64,000 nucleotides of DNA from Skeletonema tropicum (GCA_037178625.1 CM074127.1:1178001-1242000), one strand, 5' to 3'. Numbered from the stretch's first letter, positions 36,117 to 47,073 are shown. Notes: a model not told the origin generated them from the letters alone. A program made the numbers and translations.

Positions 36117-36793
36117 TCGGCGCAGCATCTTTCGCACCACACGTACGTGTCAAGTGTATCATTTTTCATATATATAACAGAAATTTTCAAGTGTATCATT
36201 TTTCAGAAGATGATACGTGCTCTCCTAAATTTGAATACGTGCTCCCCAGATCCCAATTCACTCACGCACCGCGCGCGCACACGACAGAGAATGAAGACAC
36301 CATCCGATCCAATCCGATCCTCAACAAATTTGTCGAGTGATGCCAAATCGACCTGTACACAACATCATCACAACCCGGGTCTAACTCCAACATTGAGAGG
36401 GGTTCATCGGGTCATATCGGGTGTTTATCAGCGGATGGCGCATCTGTTTCCAAGCCGACGAAAAGCTGTTCTTGTTCTTTGGGAGTTTACAAAGGGGGCT
36501 GGATACTGCTACTTTTGCGTAAATTGCGTATCAGCGGTTCGGATGTGTTGGCACGTCATGTTGACATGTTGGCACGCCATCATCCCTCTATCAGGACAAA
36601 GGTGTTTTGATTCTCTCCCACGCGCGCCTGCTTTTTATGTGTCATGGATGTTGGCATGATGTAGTTATCATGGGCCTAGTCGAGAGAGATCACAATTCGC
36701 CTCTTGCCATTTTCAGTTCGGCATCTATCGAAACTCAACCATTCTTCTTGTCATCCTACCAAACAAACAAGCAACCAACCAAGTTTGCATACC

Positions 36794-39206
36794 ATGACAA
36801 ACTCGAAACTCATCAAACTCGCAGTCTCTGGTGCTGCAGTTGCAGCCATTGCCATCGGAATCGGTGTTGGTGTCGGAGTACACAACAAGAACACGAAGAA
36901 CGCTGCAGCATCTAGCGCATCACAATACGATGAATGTAGACGCCGTCTTCTTGTTCCTGGTATCGATATCGATATCGAAGACTACGTTGTTGGTGTTCCT
37001 CCTACTCGACGTAAGTTGTTGGCTCGTAAATTAGGTGATATTGTGGATTCATACGAGAGCACCGAAAGTTATGTGGATTCATACGAGAGCACCGAAAGTT
37101 GGAATGGGGACGGGCATGCTCCATCTTCATCCAAGAGCAGCAGCAAGAAGTCGCCCAGCAAGGGTACTAAGGGAAAAGGTCCGAAGGGGCAGAAAGGCAG
37201 CAAGTCAAAGGGTCCAAAGGGGCAGAAAGGCAGCAAATCAAAGGGTCCGAAGGGGCAGAAAGGCAGCAAGTCAAAGGGTCCAAAGGGGCAGAAAGGCAGC
37301 AAGGCAGAGGGTGGAGCACACATACCGGTAAGAGCTGTTGGGCATCTATTCTATGTTCATTTACATATTACGTCGTTCTTGCTTTTTCTGACTCTTCTCG
37401 ATTCTTTTCATGTCGCACTCATAGGATTACTGCTTTGCGAAGCAGCCAAAGCAAGACAAATGCAAGTCTAGTTCTCCAAAGGGGCCGAAGGGTAAAGGCC
37501 CGAAGGGAAGCACGAAGTCTAGTTCTCCCAAGGGCTCGAAAGGTCCCAAGGGCTCAAAAGGTCCCAAGGGCTCGAAAGGTCCCAAGGGCTCGAAGGGTCC
37601 CAAGGGCTCGAAGGGTCCCAAGGGCTCGAAAGGTCCCAAGGGCTCGAAAGGTCCCAAGGGCTCGAAAGGACCCAAGGGCTCAAAAGGTCCCGATGCCTCA
37701 AAAGGTTCCAAGATGTCGAAAGGTCCCAAGGGCTCGAAAGGTCCCGAGGCCTCGAAAGGTCCCAAGGGCTCGAAAGGTCCCAAGGGCTCCAAAACTCCCA
37801 AGGGCTCGAAAGGTCCCAAGGGCTCAAAAACTCCCAAGGGCTCCAAAACTCCCAAGGGCTCAAAAGGTCCAAAAAGTCCCAAAATGTCGAAAGCGCCCAA
37901 GGGCTCGAAAGGTCCCACGACCTGTACACCTCCTCCGACACCTCATCCTACTCCAAGGCCAACACCTCGTCCTACTCCAAAGCCGACTCCAAAGCCGACT
38001 GAGGCATTATTGCCTCCACCTACACCATTGCCAACTCTTGAGCCTTGCACCAACAACCCAGTCTTTGATTGTGAGTCTATCGCAATGGATCCTTCCACCA
38101 ATTGCGTTGAGGTCTCGGGTGCAGCTGAGAACTGCCCTGCAGTGTGCGACGTAGAGTGTCTTGGACCCTGCGTTAATGATCCAACATATGACTGCGATAG
38201 TGTAGCAGAAAATCCCTCTTCATTCTGCAGTGTTAGTTCGAGTTATGACGCGTGCCCTCAAGTCTGTGATATTGCGTGTTTTCCTGACTCTGAATGTACC
38301 AACAACCCAGTCTTCGATTGTGAGTCTATTGCAATGGATCCTTCCACCAATTGCGTAGAGGTCTCGGGTGCAGCTGAGAACTGCCCTGCAGTGTGCGACG
38401 TAGAGTGTCTTGGACCCTGCGTCAATGATCCAACATATGACTGCGATAGTGTAGCAGAAAATCCCTCTTCATTCTGCAGAGTTAGTTCGAGTTATGACGC
38501 GTGCCCTCAAGTCTGTGATATTGCGTGTCTTCCTGACTCTGAATGTACCAACAACCCAGTCTTCGATTGTGAGTCTATCGCAATGGATCCTTCCACCAAT
38601 TGCGTTGATGTCTCGGGTGCAGCTGAGAACTGCCCTGCAGTGTGCGACGTAGAGTGTCTTGGACCCTGCGTCAATGATCCAACATATGACTGCGATAGTG
38701 TAGCAGAAAATCCCTCTTCATTCTGCAGAGTTAGTGCGAGTTATGACGCGTGCCCTCAAGTCTGTGACCCTGACTGCTTCCCTCCTTCGCCGCCACCTAC
38801 TCCTCGCCCTACTCCTCGACCTACGCCTCGACCTACGCCTCGACCTACGCCTCGACCTACGCCTGGACCTACTCCTCGACCTACGCCTGGACCTACTCCT
38901 GGTCCTACTCCTCGACCTACGCCTGGACCTACTCCTGGTCCTACTCCTCGACCTACTCCGCGACCTACTCCTGGACCTACGCCTGGACCTACTCCTCGAC
39001 CTACTCCGCGACCTACGCCGCGACCTACTCCCCGACCTACTCCCCGACCTACACCTGCACCCACTGATGCGTTAATGACACCAATCCCAACAATTATCAG
39101 TACTGTAGACAGTACTCCAGACAGTTCAGAGGGTAGCACTACCACGGTCTCCACCGAAACCACAGGACCTCCTACAATGCCGGATCGGGATCAGATTTTC
39201 GGTTAA
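36794..39206 (+). CDS. Silaffin-like / collagen-like protein 2, expanded paralogue
   Basis: Exons 36794-37327 and 37425-39206 join in phase 0 over a 97-nt intron that is nearly identical to that of gene 1; 771 aa. It has the same order of parts: N-terminal signal or anchor, RRRL and ARKL (RXL) sites, Ser/Lys region, (GPKGSK)n block with pentalysine clusters, Pro-Thr linker and six-Cys modules. It has six modules (three alternating pairs) instead of four, and a second, much longer linker of [14 protein letters not shown] repeats before the tail. Such Pro/Thr tracts are probably hydroxylated and glycosylated (inferred). The lysine block is slightly shorter than in gene 1. Its promoter is a copy of the gene 1 promoter, carrying a MITE about 680 bp before the start codon. 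Confidence 0.8.
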
Positions 39207-39587
39207 TTGGAGGTCCCATAGTCTCAGTACAAATTCCAATACATTGAGGTGCGCAGGGTGCTACTGAATTCGGTTTGTGTGAATATAATGTATGTCATAA
39301 TATTGGTGTGGGACGGGATGACAAATGTTGTGCGAGCTAGGCAACTTCGTTTCGGTTTGTCCCGCAATAAAAATTCAAGACTTCTGTTAAGATCGTAGTT
39401 TAAATGTTTATCTTCAGAATGGAGTTTGAATAAAGTATACTCTCAATTTTTTAGCGGTGCCAATCTTCCCTATCCCTTGTTGTTTCGAATCGATATTGTG
39501 TCAATAAATAAGTCAATAACTCTTCCCAACGAACTCAAGATAGATATACTTATCAGTATATCATAGGTTGTGCATGATCCGATCCAA
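39207..39587. other. Intergenic between convergent genes
   Basis: 3' regions of silaffin-like gene 2 and of the SERF-like gene; nothing else seen. Confidence 0.45.
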
Positions 39588-40361
39588 TCATTTCTTTTTC
39601 CCTTTTCCTTTTGCAAGTCCGGCCGACAGTAAATCATCCAAACCAGCTGGTTCCTTCTTCTTCGCTTTGGACTTTACCACCGCAGGTTTATTTGCCGCCT
39701 TGCGTTGTTCTTCCTCCTCCTGCTTCTTTTTCATTTCTGCTTTCTTTGCAACTTTGGCAGCGAGGGCTGCAGAATCGGCAAGATTTCTTTGCTCTGGGTT
39801 TCCTTCCTAAAAAATTGTGTTTTTATACATATATCGTAGCATTAGGTATGATGATAAGTCGACCAAGCCAAGTATGTGTTAGAATGTTCACTAATAATAA
39901 TATTGGGTGAAGAGTGTTCAACGCATAAGAGAAAATGGGGATAAATAATTTGAATGTTGTATCACTGACTCGTACAGATATCATTCGCACCGTATAGAAA
40001 GAATGAAATTATTAGCTCAATGCAGAAGAATGGAGACAAGCTCCCCTCCCCCGCAAGAGCATGAGACAGGACGATGAGTATCAAAACAATAATATCGGGC
40101 CACATTTCTGCGGCGCACAATAATACTAGTTGATATCCTCGATATTCCAGGCTGTCTGGACCTCCCACACTATTGAATAATGAGGACGCAATTGGACCTG
40201 GGGCAAAGCAACATATTTCTGCACACTGCACAGAATATCTTCAAATATTAGAAGTATAAACAATGGTTGTTTTGACATACCTTGGCACCTCCCTTCGCGT
40301 CTTTCTGCAAGCGAGCCTGTTTCTTGGCCCTATCTCGCTCCCTCTGATCACCCCTCGCCAT
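39588..40361 (-). CDS. SERF/4F5-family small basic protein
   Basis: Too short for simple ORF calling. Exon 1 (40361-40281) encodes MARGDQRERDRAKKQARLQK and seven more residues, ending at a GTATGT donor. Exon 2 (39806-39588) follows a TTTTTTAG acceptor in phase 0, encodes EGNPEQRNLADSAALAAKV and a Lys-rich tail ending KGKGKKK; 99 aa in total. The N-terminus is the 4F5/SERF signature (MARG-Q-R). SERF proteins are disordered, charged and modulate protein aggregation and RNA binding. The 474-nt intron is longer than others here, so a missed internal exon is possible. Divergent from the YhbY gene. Confidence 0.7.
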
Positions 40362-40821
40362 CTTGTGTCTTTATACTGTTTGTCTGCACGATGATCTTGG
40401 AGAGCTCTTGTGACTGGTGTGCTAGAAATGCAGGCGGCGACGGAATTATTGAGGCGACCTACCGACGTAAAATTGAAAAAATTATTCAACCGTCACAACT
40501 CAACGTTTCACGTTTCTGTTTTGTTGTGGCTCCTTTCATTCACGCTCCATGCATAGATGAGAGCGGAGATGAGTTTTTGAGGCGTCCTTCGTGCGTCAGG
40601 CAGACAGTCTTTTCACTTGACTTTGTTAGGGTTGTACGTTGTACCACCAGCAATACCATTGAAAAGGCTACTATTGATCGTCAGGAGAGCGATACTATAT
40701 AGAGAGTCAAAAAGGAGAGTAGACATATCATCTCACCGCTGCACCATAGAAAAAGAACCATACTTACCTGCTACACTGTCAGCAGCGCCCATCTCACATT
40801 CACGTCATAAACATCAACATC
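40362..40821. promoter_or_regulatory. Divergent promoter region, SERF-like and plastid YhbY genes
   Basis: 460 bp between two divergent starts. No recognisable core element. Confidence 0.4.
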
Positions 40822-41484
40822 ATGCGTACTTTCACATTGGTTGCATCTCTGGCATCATTGCCCATCACTTCAGCTTTCCAAGCAAGAACACCTTCCATTA
40901 GACCGCTCTCTTGTCAGTCTCACAAGTCAATCAACACGCAATACACTCTGAAAACTAAAACTACTCTATACCAATCAGAAATCCAAGAAGAGGAAGATGA
41001 TGAAGGGCTCGTTGAATTCTTCATTTCACAAGAACAAATAGGAGTCCTTCGAAAGGAAGCAAACAAACGCGACAGAGTCAAAAAGCTGCAAAAGTATTTT
41101 GTCCCCCAAGAAGAAGCTATGGAACTTTCACAACAATCAATGGATGAGATATCTACATTGTTTGAAAAGAGTGAGCTTATTGAAGTGCGTGGTGTAAGCA
41201 AGGGTCAGAAGAAGGGATTGTATGATACTGCAAATGCCATGGCAGAGAGTTTGGAAGAAGAAATTGGCAAACCGGTGGTGATTGTGGATATAAAAGGATT
41301 TGCAGTGAAGATGTATTGTCCTTGGGTAGATGGTGAGGATTTTGATACATCCAAACGTATCAAGCTGTTTACGAGTTATAAACCTGGTCAATGGACTAGA
41401 AAGCCGAAGCCGGTTAGAAATGAGTATGGGCAGATTGTTTTGGATGAAAATGGCAAGAGTATCAAAGTGATCCCCGAAGATTAG
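40822..41484 (+). CDS. Plastid-targeted CRM-domain (YhbY-like) RNA-binding protein
   Basis: 220 aa, no intron. The N-terminus MRTFTLVASLASLPITSAFQ is a signal peptide ending in a TSAF motif, the classic diatom plastid bipartite leader, followed by a Ser/Thr/Lys-rich transit region. Residues ~110-175 match a CRS1/YhbY (CRM) domain: LFEKSELIEVRGVSKGQKKG, then AESLEEEIGKPVVIVDIKGF. Bacterial YhbY associates with pre-50S ribosomes, and plant CRM proteins act in plastid rRNA maturation and intron splicing, so a role in plastid ribosome assembly is plausible. Convergent with the V-ATPase H gene, 197 bp apart. Confidence 0.75.
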   Translation: MRTFTLVASLASLPITSAFQARTPSIRPLSCQSHKSINTQYTLKTKTTLYQSEIQEEEDDEGLVEFFISQEQIGVLRKEANKRDRVKKLQKYFVPQEEAMELSQQSMDEISTLFEKSELIEVRGVSKGQKKGLYDTANAMAESLEEEIGKPVVIVDIKGFAVKMYCPWVDGEDFDTSKRIKLFTSYKPGQWTRKPKPVRNEYGQIVLDENGKSIKVIPED

Positions 41485-41680
41485 AAAGTTAACAACCTTG
41501 ATTCAAAGGGAACGTAAGATGATAATCAAACAACTCGTCTGAAACATACTCATTAATTATTTGTCCAACACACATCACTACTATTATTTACAGCATCCGA
41601 CTGCTCACTAATCTGGTACTACTATAGTGTCCTAAAAAACCGTCTCAGCTGCATTCAAACACTCCCCAAGATATCACTCT

Positions 41681-43255
41681 TTATTTGACATACTCCCAGT
41701 TCTGAACCATCATCTTCGACACACACTGCAATGCATGACGTTGCAACTCCGGATTATCATGTTCTATCAAAGTCATTGCCAAATCTTTTCCGCCCAACCT
41801 CTTGGCGATGGACCTACCATTGGGGTAATGGCGGCAAAACTCTCCAAGATCAAAGCATGCGATTGCCGAGATATCTTCATCGTTGCTAGAAAGGAGGGAG
41901 ATAAGTATCTTAACCAACTTGAAGTCTCCATCCTTCCCCTCCATCATCTTGGCATTTTCCTTGAAGAAAGCCTCAGTATGTGTCGATCCCCATTGCAACT
42001 GGCCAGTCTCAACCTCATTTTGGTACACTTCCCAGCGAGTCATTTCCTTGAAGTTGTCAGCCAACAACTTGTGAAGCTTCTCTACATCGTCCACAATATC
42101 AGGATCAGTAAACTGACGATCACGCAAAAGCTTAATAGCCTTCATCAATCCACATGCAATCATCTCCCCCAAGAAAACCTTGGAATCAATCCTGGGCATA
42201 TCCGGCTCAGGGTGGATATCAGCCGAACATGTCGCCAAGTTCCTCAACGCCGCCAACGCCACACGCACCACCTTCTCACGAGGAGCAGAAGATACAAGCT
42301 CCACCAATGCCATAACTGGAAGTCCATCTTTGGCAAAATCGGCACGTACATCGGCAAAGTTGTTAAGTTCATAAGTCAAACACCAAAGACAAAAGGCAAG
42401 TTCATACAATTGCTGCACAGAAGAATTGGCCTTGCGCTCTGATGATCCAGAACTGCTGGAGGTGGATTTTGATTTTTCACGTTGACGGAGTTGACGTGAG
42501 AGGTACTTGATCCCCCCCGAGGCAGCAAAGATTTGACGGCCTTCGGTGGCACTTGTCAAAGTCATGATTGCCGGGACGGTAGTCCCAACTGTTACAGCAT
42601 TGGGACTCTTAAGCTGTGTAATAACCCAGGCAGTCAATGCCTCCAATGGTTCAATGGCAGATGAATACGAGGGGGCACGTCCAGCCCCATCCTTGGCATT
42701 GGTATCCGAAGCTCCCCGTTGAGAGGGGCACGCCGCCACAAGAATTTGTGCCAGACACAATGCCGCACTGCGTTGAGCGTAGGCATCCCCCTTGCCCTTA
42801 CTAATGACACGCAATAGGGCCTTCCACTGTTCGATGAGGATACCCTCCGATCCGGCATAAAAGACGTTGCCAATCGACACACCATTTTCCGCCGCCCAAG
42901 GACTAGAAAGAGTAGCAATGATCGTAGACAATTTGGCAATCGCATAATGCGTCACTACCCCCAGAGGATCAGCATCCAAAGCATCCAGAGCTCTATTCTC
43001 ACTGCAATCCTCGGTGATACGAGCCACATGCCCCGAAACATTCACCGAAGCCTCCGCCAACAGCTTGAGGAGAACGCGCACATACATGGTGGCATCTCGA
43101 GCGTCACCGAGGGTGTATTCGATGGGGTTACTTTCGGCCATTCGAAGCAAGGCCGTTTCTTGAGGGGTTAGGCGGAGGGAGGAGAGGGGATCCCATTGGA
43201 GGCTGCGGAAGGCAGCTGCCACTGGGGAGGGTTGGAGGGTCAATTTGGAAGCCAT
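41681..43255 (-). CDS. VMA13: V-type H+-ATPase subunit H
   Basis: Intact 524-aa ORF from ATG 43255; the four codons upstream begin with GTG and are not used. It is an all-helical HEAT/armadillo-like protein with family motifs: LAFCLWCLTYE near the middle, then TRWEVYQNEVETGQLQWGS, HTEAFFKENA, and a C-terminal LGEFCRHYPNGRSIAKRLGG segment. Length suits subunit H. Subunit H links the V1 sector to the membrane sector and silences ATP hydrolysis in free V1. V-ATPases acidify vacuoles and, in diatoms, the silica deposition vesicle. A second V-ATPase subunit (e) is encoded at 61713-61940. Confidence 0.92.
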   Translation of the reverse strand: MASKLTLQPSPVAAAFRSLQWDPLSSLRLTPQETALLRMAESNPIEYTLGDARDATMYVRVLLKLLAEASVNVSGHVARITEDCSENRALDALDADPLGVVTHYAIAKLSTIIATLSSPWAAENGVSIGNVFYAGSEGILIEQWKALLRVISKGKGDAYAQRSAALCLAQILVAACPSQRGASDTNAKDGAGRAPSYSSAIEPLEALTAWVITQLKSPNAVTVGTTVPAIMTLTSATEGRQIFAASGGIKYLSRQLRQREKSKSTSSSSGSSERKANSSVQQLYELAFCLWCLTYELNNFADVRADFAKDGLPVMALVELVSSAPREKVVRVALAALRNLATCSADIHPEPDMPRIDSKVFLGEMIACGLMKAIKLLRDRQFTDPDIVDDVEKLHKLLADNFKEMTRWEVYQNEVETGQLQWGSTHTEAFFKENAKMMEGKDGDFKLVKILISLLSSNDEDISAIACFDLGEFCRHYPNGRSIAKRLGGKDLAMTLIEHDNPELQRHALQCVSKMMVQNWEYVK

Positions 43256-43734
43256 GATCAACAACACAATGCTATTTAAAGAGGCAAAGAGCTAGCCGTT
43301 GAAAATCTTTCTCATCATTGCCTTGGAGATTTTAGTTTTTTCGACCTCCGCTTTCTGGCTTGCAGATACCCATCTTAAAACTCAGATGGACATGACGTCA
43401 CTATGACGTAAGCATGCCCTATCCGTTCTCGTGAATGAAGGTTATTCTGAATTGTCGGTAAAGAGTAAGTACCTAGGTCAAGGGTAATAAATCTTGACCT
43501 AGGTCGCCTCTTGAGGGCAAGTTGAACTTACTAGAGTAAAGAAACTAGGTACTTAGGAGTTGGTAGGCCCAAACCACACTACAGGTCTCGGTTATCTCTG
43601 CTCAGCGATGGTTGGTTGATGGAATGTTTGTTTGGGATGATGGAGGGGTGGAACAAGTTGATTTGTGTAGGTGGTATCTATGATTATGTACTTTAAGGTA
43701 TGTATGAGCTGAGACTTCGAGATAACCTCTAAGA
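43256..43734. other. Intergenic with a perfect 12-bp hairpin
   Basis: Upstream of V-ATPase H. Contains acctaggtcaag (43471-43482), a 10-nt loop, and its exact complement (43493-43504). No gene seen. Confidence 0.5.
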
Positions 43735-44226
43735 TCTCAAGCACCTTCATGACGGCAATGAATAATCGTAAATAACACCGGCCCGGCCGTCCATCACCAA
43801 ACCGCAACACACCGTAACCATGGTGCCGCTGCCGAAATAGACCAACTTAATCGCCGACCTATGGGCCAATCGATGGCCAATCATTAGTATGGACTATTAA
43901 GTAAGTGCCGAAGCCCTCGCCGCAGCCAAATCCCCAAAGAGAAGGCAGAATGGTGACGATGATTTATGACGGCGATGGTCGGCGCTCGCCGGCCAACGAA
44001 CAGTGCTTTTCGAACATCCCAATGACCGTTTCTTCTGCATCCAAGCACGATAACACGTTTATAATAGTCCATACTAATGATTGGCCATCGATTGGCCCAT
44101 AGGTCGGCGATTAAGTTGGTCTATTTCGGCAGCGGCATCATGGTTACGGTGTGTTGCGGTTTGGTGATGGACGGCCGGGCCGGTGATATTTACGATTATT
44201 CATTGCCGTCGTCAGGGTGCTTGAGA
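43735..44226. repeat. Long foldback: 165-bp inverted arms with 162-bp spacer
   Basis: Arm 43735-43899 and the reverse complement of 44062-44226 agree almost completely (for example ggcccggccgtccatcacca and cgacctatgggccaatcgat in both). Arm and spacer lengths are nearly equal. No ORF with family features. Could be a foldback element or a hairpin RNA source. Confidence 0.85.
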
Positions 44227-44305
44227 CCGATAGAGAATTGGCAGATATCATGCCGAGAAGAAAGCCTGACCAGGCTGATCGAGATATGGCAGGTATCGTG
44301 CCGAT

Positions 44306-44640
44306 TTTTTGGGGCCGCATGGACCGATGATACCAGTGGCAGACTGCCGAGATATTGTGGCCGTATAGACCGATAGGGTTTGGCTGATAGAGGCCATTGG
44401 CAGACTGCCAAGATATTGGGGTCGTATAGACCGATAGGGTTTGGCTGATAGAGGCCATTGGCAGACTGCCAAGATATTGGGGTCGTATAGACCGATAGGG
44501 TTTGGCTGATAGAGGCCATTGGCAGACTGCCAAGATATTGGGGTCGTATAGACCGATAGGGTTTGGCTGATAGAGCCCATTGGCAGACTGCCGAGATATT
44601 GGGGCCGTATAGACCGATAGGGGTTGGCTGATAGAGGCCA
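44306..44640. repeat. 61-bp minisatellite, about 5 copies
   Basis: Unit contains accgatagggtttggctgat, ggccattggcagactgcc and agatattgggg. The middle copies are nearly identical, and diverged relatives of the motif reach back to the foldback edge at 44226. Minus-strand ORFs through it are repeat artefacts. Confidence 0.9.
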
Positions 44641-45035
44641 GATTTACTATGCTGACTTTTAAATGACTACTGCTGGTACGGACCGACATGGTAGCAATAA
44701 AAAAGATGAACAGCTATAGGATTGTTCTACACGATATTGGTGCTTGATGAACAATGTCCATGGCTGTTCTCTCTCTCTCAACATCCCTTCTGTCTGTCCC
44801 TAACGACCAGAGCGATGCGAGAAGCCGGAAGAAAGAGAAGGAGAAAGACAGGTGTGACGAGATCCGATTTCGTGCGGGCCAAGTCTACCTGTGATTCTAC
44901 GAAGACATTCCTCTCTACATACCTTAAAGTACCATAATCGTACATACTAGTACCACACATCACATTCAAACGCACTCATTTGACATCCATCCACACTATA
45001 GCTGTCTTAAATCACGGACCCTACGGGGTAGCGTA
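44641..45035. other. Intergenic, no gene seen
   Basis: Unique sequence between the minisatellite and the TIR element; a 71-codon ORF at 44722 has no supporting features. Confidence 0.4.
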
Positions 45036-46475
45036 TGTACGTAGGAATAGTATGTAGCTCCATCCGGCACTTGAGAAGGTCAGAAGAGCCCCCAAATGTG
45101 TTTTTGGCCACCACCAAAAAGTTCCACCACCGCGACAATCCACCACGCCATGGCACCATTTCCGCCATAAAAGTGCCATAACATAAAAAATCACACCTCC
45201 TCCATTACATCCACAGTAGGTTGGGTATGGTAGTCCATGAATAGCTTAGAACACAAGGAATCCAAAGCCGAGCCTACCCAACTTAGTTATTAAAGAGCAG
45301 AGACGCAAATCAAAATGCCGCTATAGCAGCGCAAATTACCATCATCGTAGCATCATCGTCCAATTCCACTCAATATGAATGGTACAATCGGCCTCTCTCC
45401 ATCAACCCTCGCCGCCGCTTATACATATAGACATTGGGTGTCGGTGTGATTCATTGTTAGTGACTTCATATGGCCATAGCACTCCGTCAGGCACCATGTT
45501 GCTGCTGCACATCACATCATCGATTACACACAAATGTCACCCATTTCATTGCTCTATTCCGACCTCTGATCATGACGAGACAACTAAACACGACAGGAGA
45601 GCTCTCAATAATATGGAAGGATCGCTTTGTGCCATGGAGCTGTTAAGGAGATCCGATTTCACTGACTACACTACCATCGGCGAACTCAGCCTTGGTATCA
45701 CCATAGCCCAACACATGGCCATTCCTCGAACAAACTGCAATGGTTTCGTTGTTCAATCCAACCTCACCATCCGACAACAAAGGCACAGCAACTATTGCAT
45801 TTGATTGGAGAGACAGGGTCATAGTTGTGTGACTTGAAGTTCAATCAGGGTGGAATAAGTGCACATATTGTCTCCGAAGAAGGCTGTTGTTATGGCGCTA
45901 CATTGCTCTGAATAGATCGGAGTGGAATCTTCAGTGACTTGTTATGATTCTCCGGTTTCAATGAAGTAATGGTTGACGGATAAAGCTGCATATGGTCACT
46001 GCTGACATCGTTGGAATGCACAAAGTGTATTCTCTTGTAGGAGATAGGTGTTCAAACACAAGTGTTTGTGTTGAATGACAGGGATCTGTGGGCCTCAAAA
46101 CGAATTATTATGCAACAAAAAGATATACACATTCATAACATAACTGTATAATCGTTATTTTAACTGTGTTTGGTGTCGATAGTGCTGAAATATTTGTTAT
46201 AGCACCATCGTTCATTGATCACGGAGGAGATGAGGATAAACATCCATGTGCACTGATTGGCTTTTATTTTGCATCAAATGTAAAAATCGGTACATATCAA
46301 GTCACTTCATACATTCATATATATCCATATAAATACCCCGAGCATTACATCTTTTATATAATAACACCATGCCTCTAGTAAAGTACGATGATCGGGCGGA
46401 AATCCCATGGTGACGATGTGCTCGATGATCGTTGGCGCCACTTTGGTACCGCTTCTTGGACGATTCCTACGTACA
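45036..46475. mobile_element. TIR element copy B (1.44 kb)
   Basis: Bounded by perfect 13-bp inverted termini TGTACGTAGGAAT at 45036-45048 and 46463-46475. The body is the reverse complement of the element at 33018-34431 in order and content. No transposase is recognised; a 141-codon ORF at 45379-45804 lies in a stretch shared with copy A but does not stay open in copy A. No clear target duplication. Confidence 0.75.
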
Positions 46476-46556
46476 CAAAAAAATCTACCTCATAGGTTTG
46501 TTGATTTAAGACAGCTATACCATCACTTCTTTAGACCCAATCAACCTTCTGAATGC

Positions 46557-47073
46557 TACAAGTCAAAAACCATTTTGCGTCCACCCAAAATTGTCGAATG
46601 TCAGGCCTCTTTGGGGCAATATTACATATTGCCCTTCATTACCACGGCACCCACCGAAGACGCAATCCCTTTGTAAACTGTCTGAAGGGCTTAAGTTTGC
46701 CTATACAGACCATCATATCATAAAGAACCACCTCAACGTCATAGATGAACTTCATGCGATTTTGTGTGGTGGACGCAAAATGGTCCGTCAGAATTCCTAC
46801 GTAGGTTGCAGTACAAAAGCCCCCCGTAGACAAAATGTCAGCCGAAATGTCAGCCGAACCATGAGATTTTCGGCACGTACATCTGTAACAGCCTATAACA
46901 TAGTGATAACCTAAACCTGATACAGAATTTTACTCCTATTACTATGCTAAAGAACTGCGTAATTTATTTCTTTGGGAGACCACCGTTTCGTCAAGGTGGA
47001 GATCACCAAAAATGGCGAGTCAAAAATTGGACGCAAAATGGTCGAATGGACGCAAAATGGTTTTTGACTTGTA
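46557..47073. mobile_element. ~517-bp inverted-repeat element
   Basis: Left end tacaagtcaaaaaccatttt continuing into gcgtcca (46557-46583) is the reverse complement of the right end (47047-47073). Two more internal copies of the ggacgcaaaatggt block occur, at 46768-46783 and near 47028-47042. No ORF with family features. Confidence 0.6.

Larger units (their letters stand above)
35632..39300 (+). repeat. Segmental duplication, copy 2 (interrupted by a MITE)
   Basis: Counterpart of 30198-32860. Homology begins at gggcttttg...ggcggtcggcagc, breaks for the element at 35648-36116, and resumes with gcagcatctttcgcaccacac. Exon 1 encodes only four amino-acid changes in 178, so duplication or gene conversion was recent. 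Confidence 0.85.

Noticed and set aside
38756..39163. Antisense Gly/Val-rich ORF over the PTPRPTPG linker
   Set aside because: Shadow of the Pro/Thr repeat in the silaffin-like gene.
45379..45804. 141-aa ORF inside TIR element B as a transposase
   Set aside because: No DDE/DDD pattern or known domain; the matching stretch in copy A is not open in the same frame.
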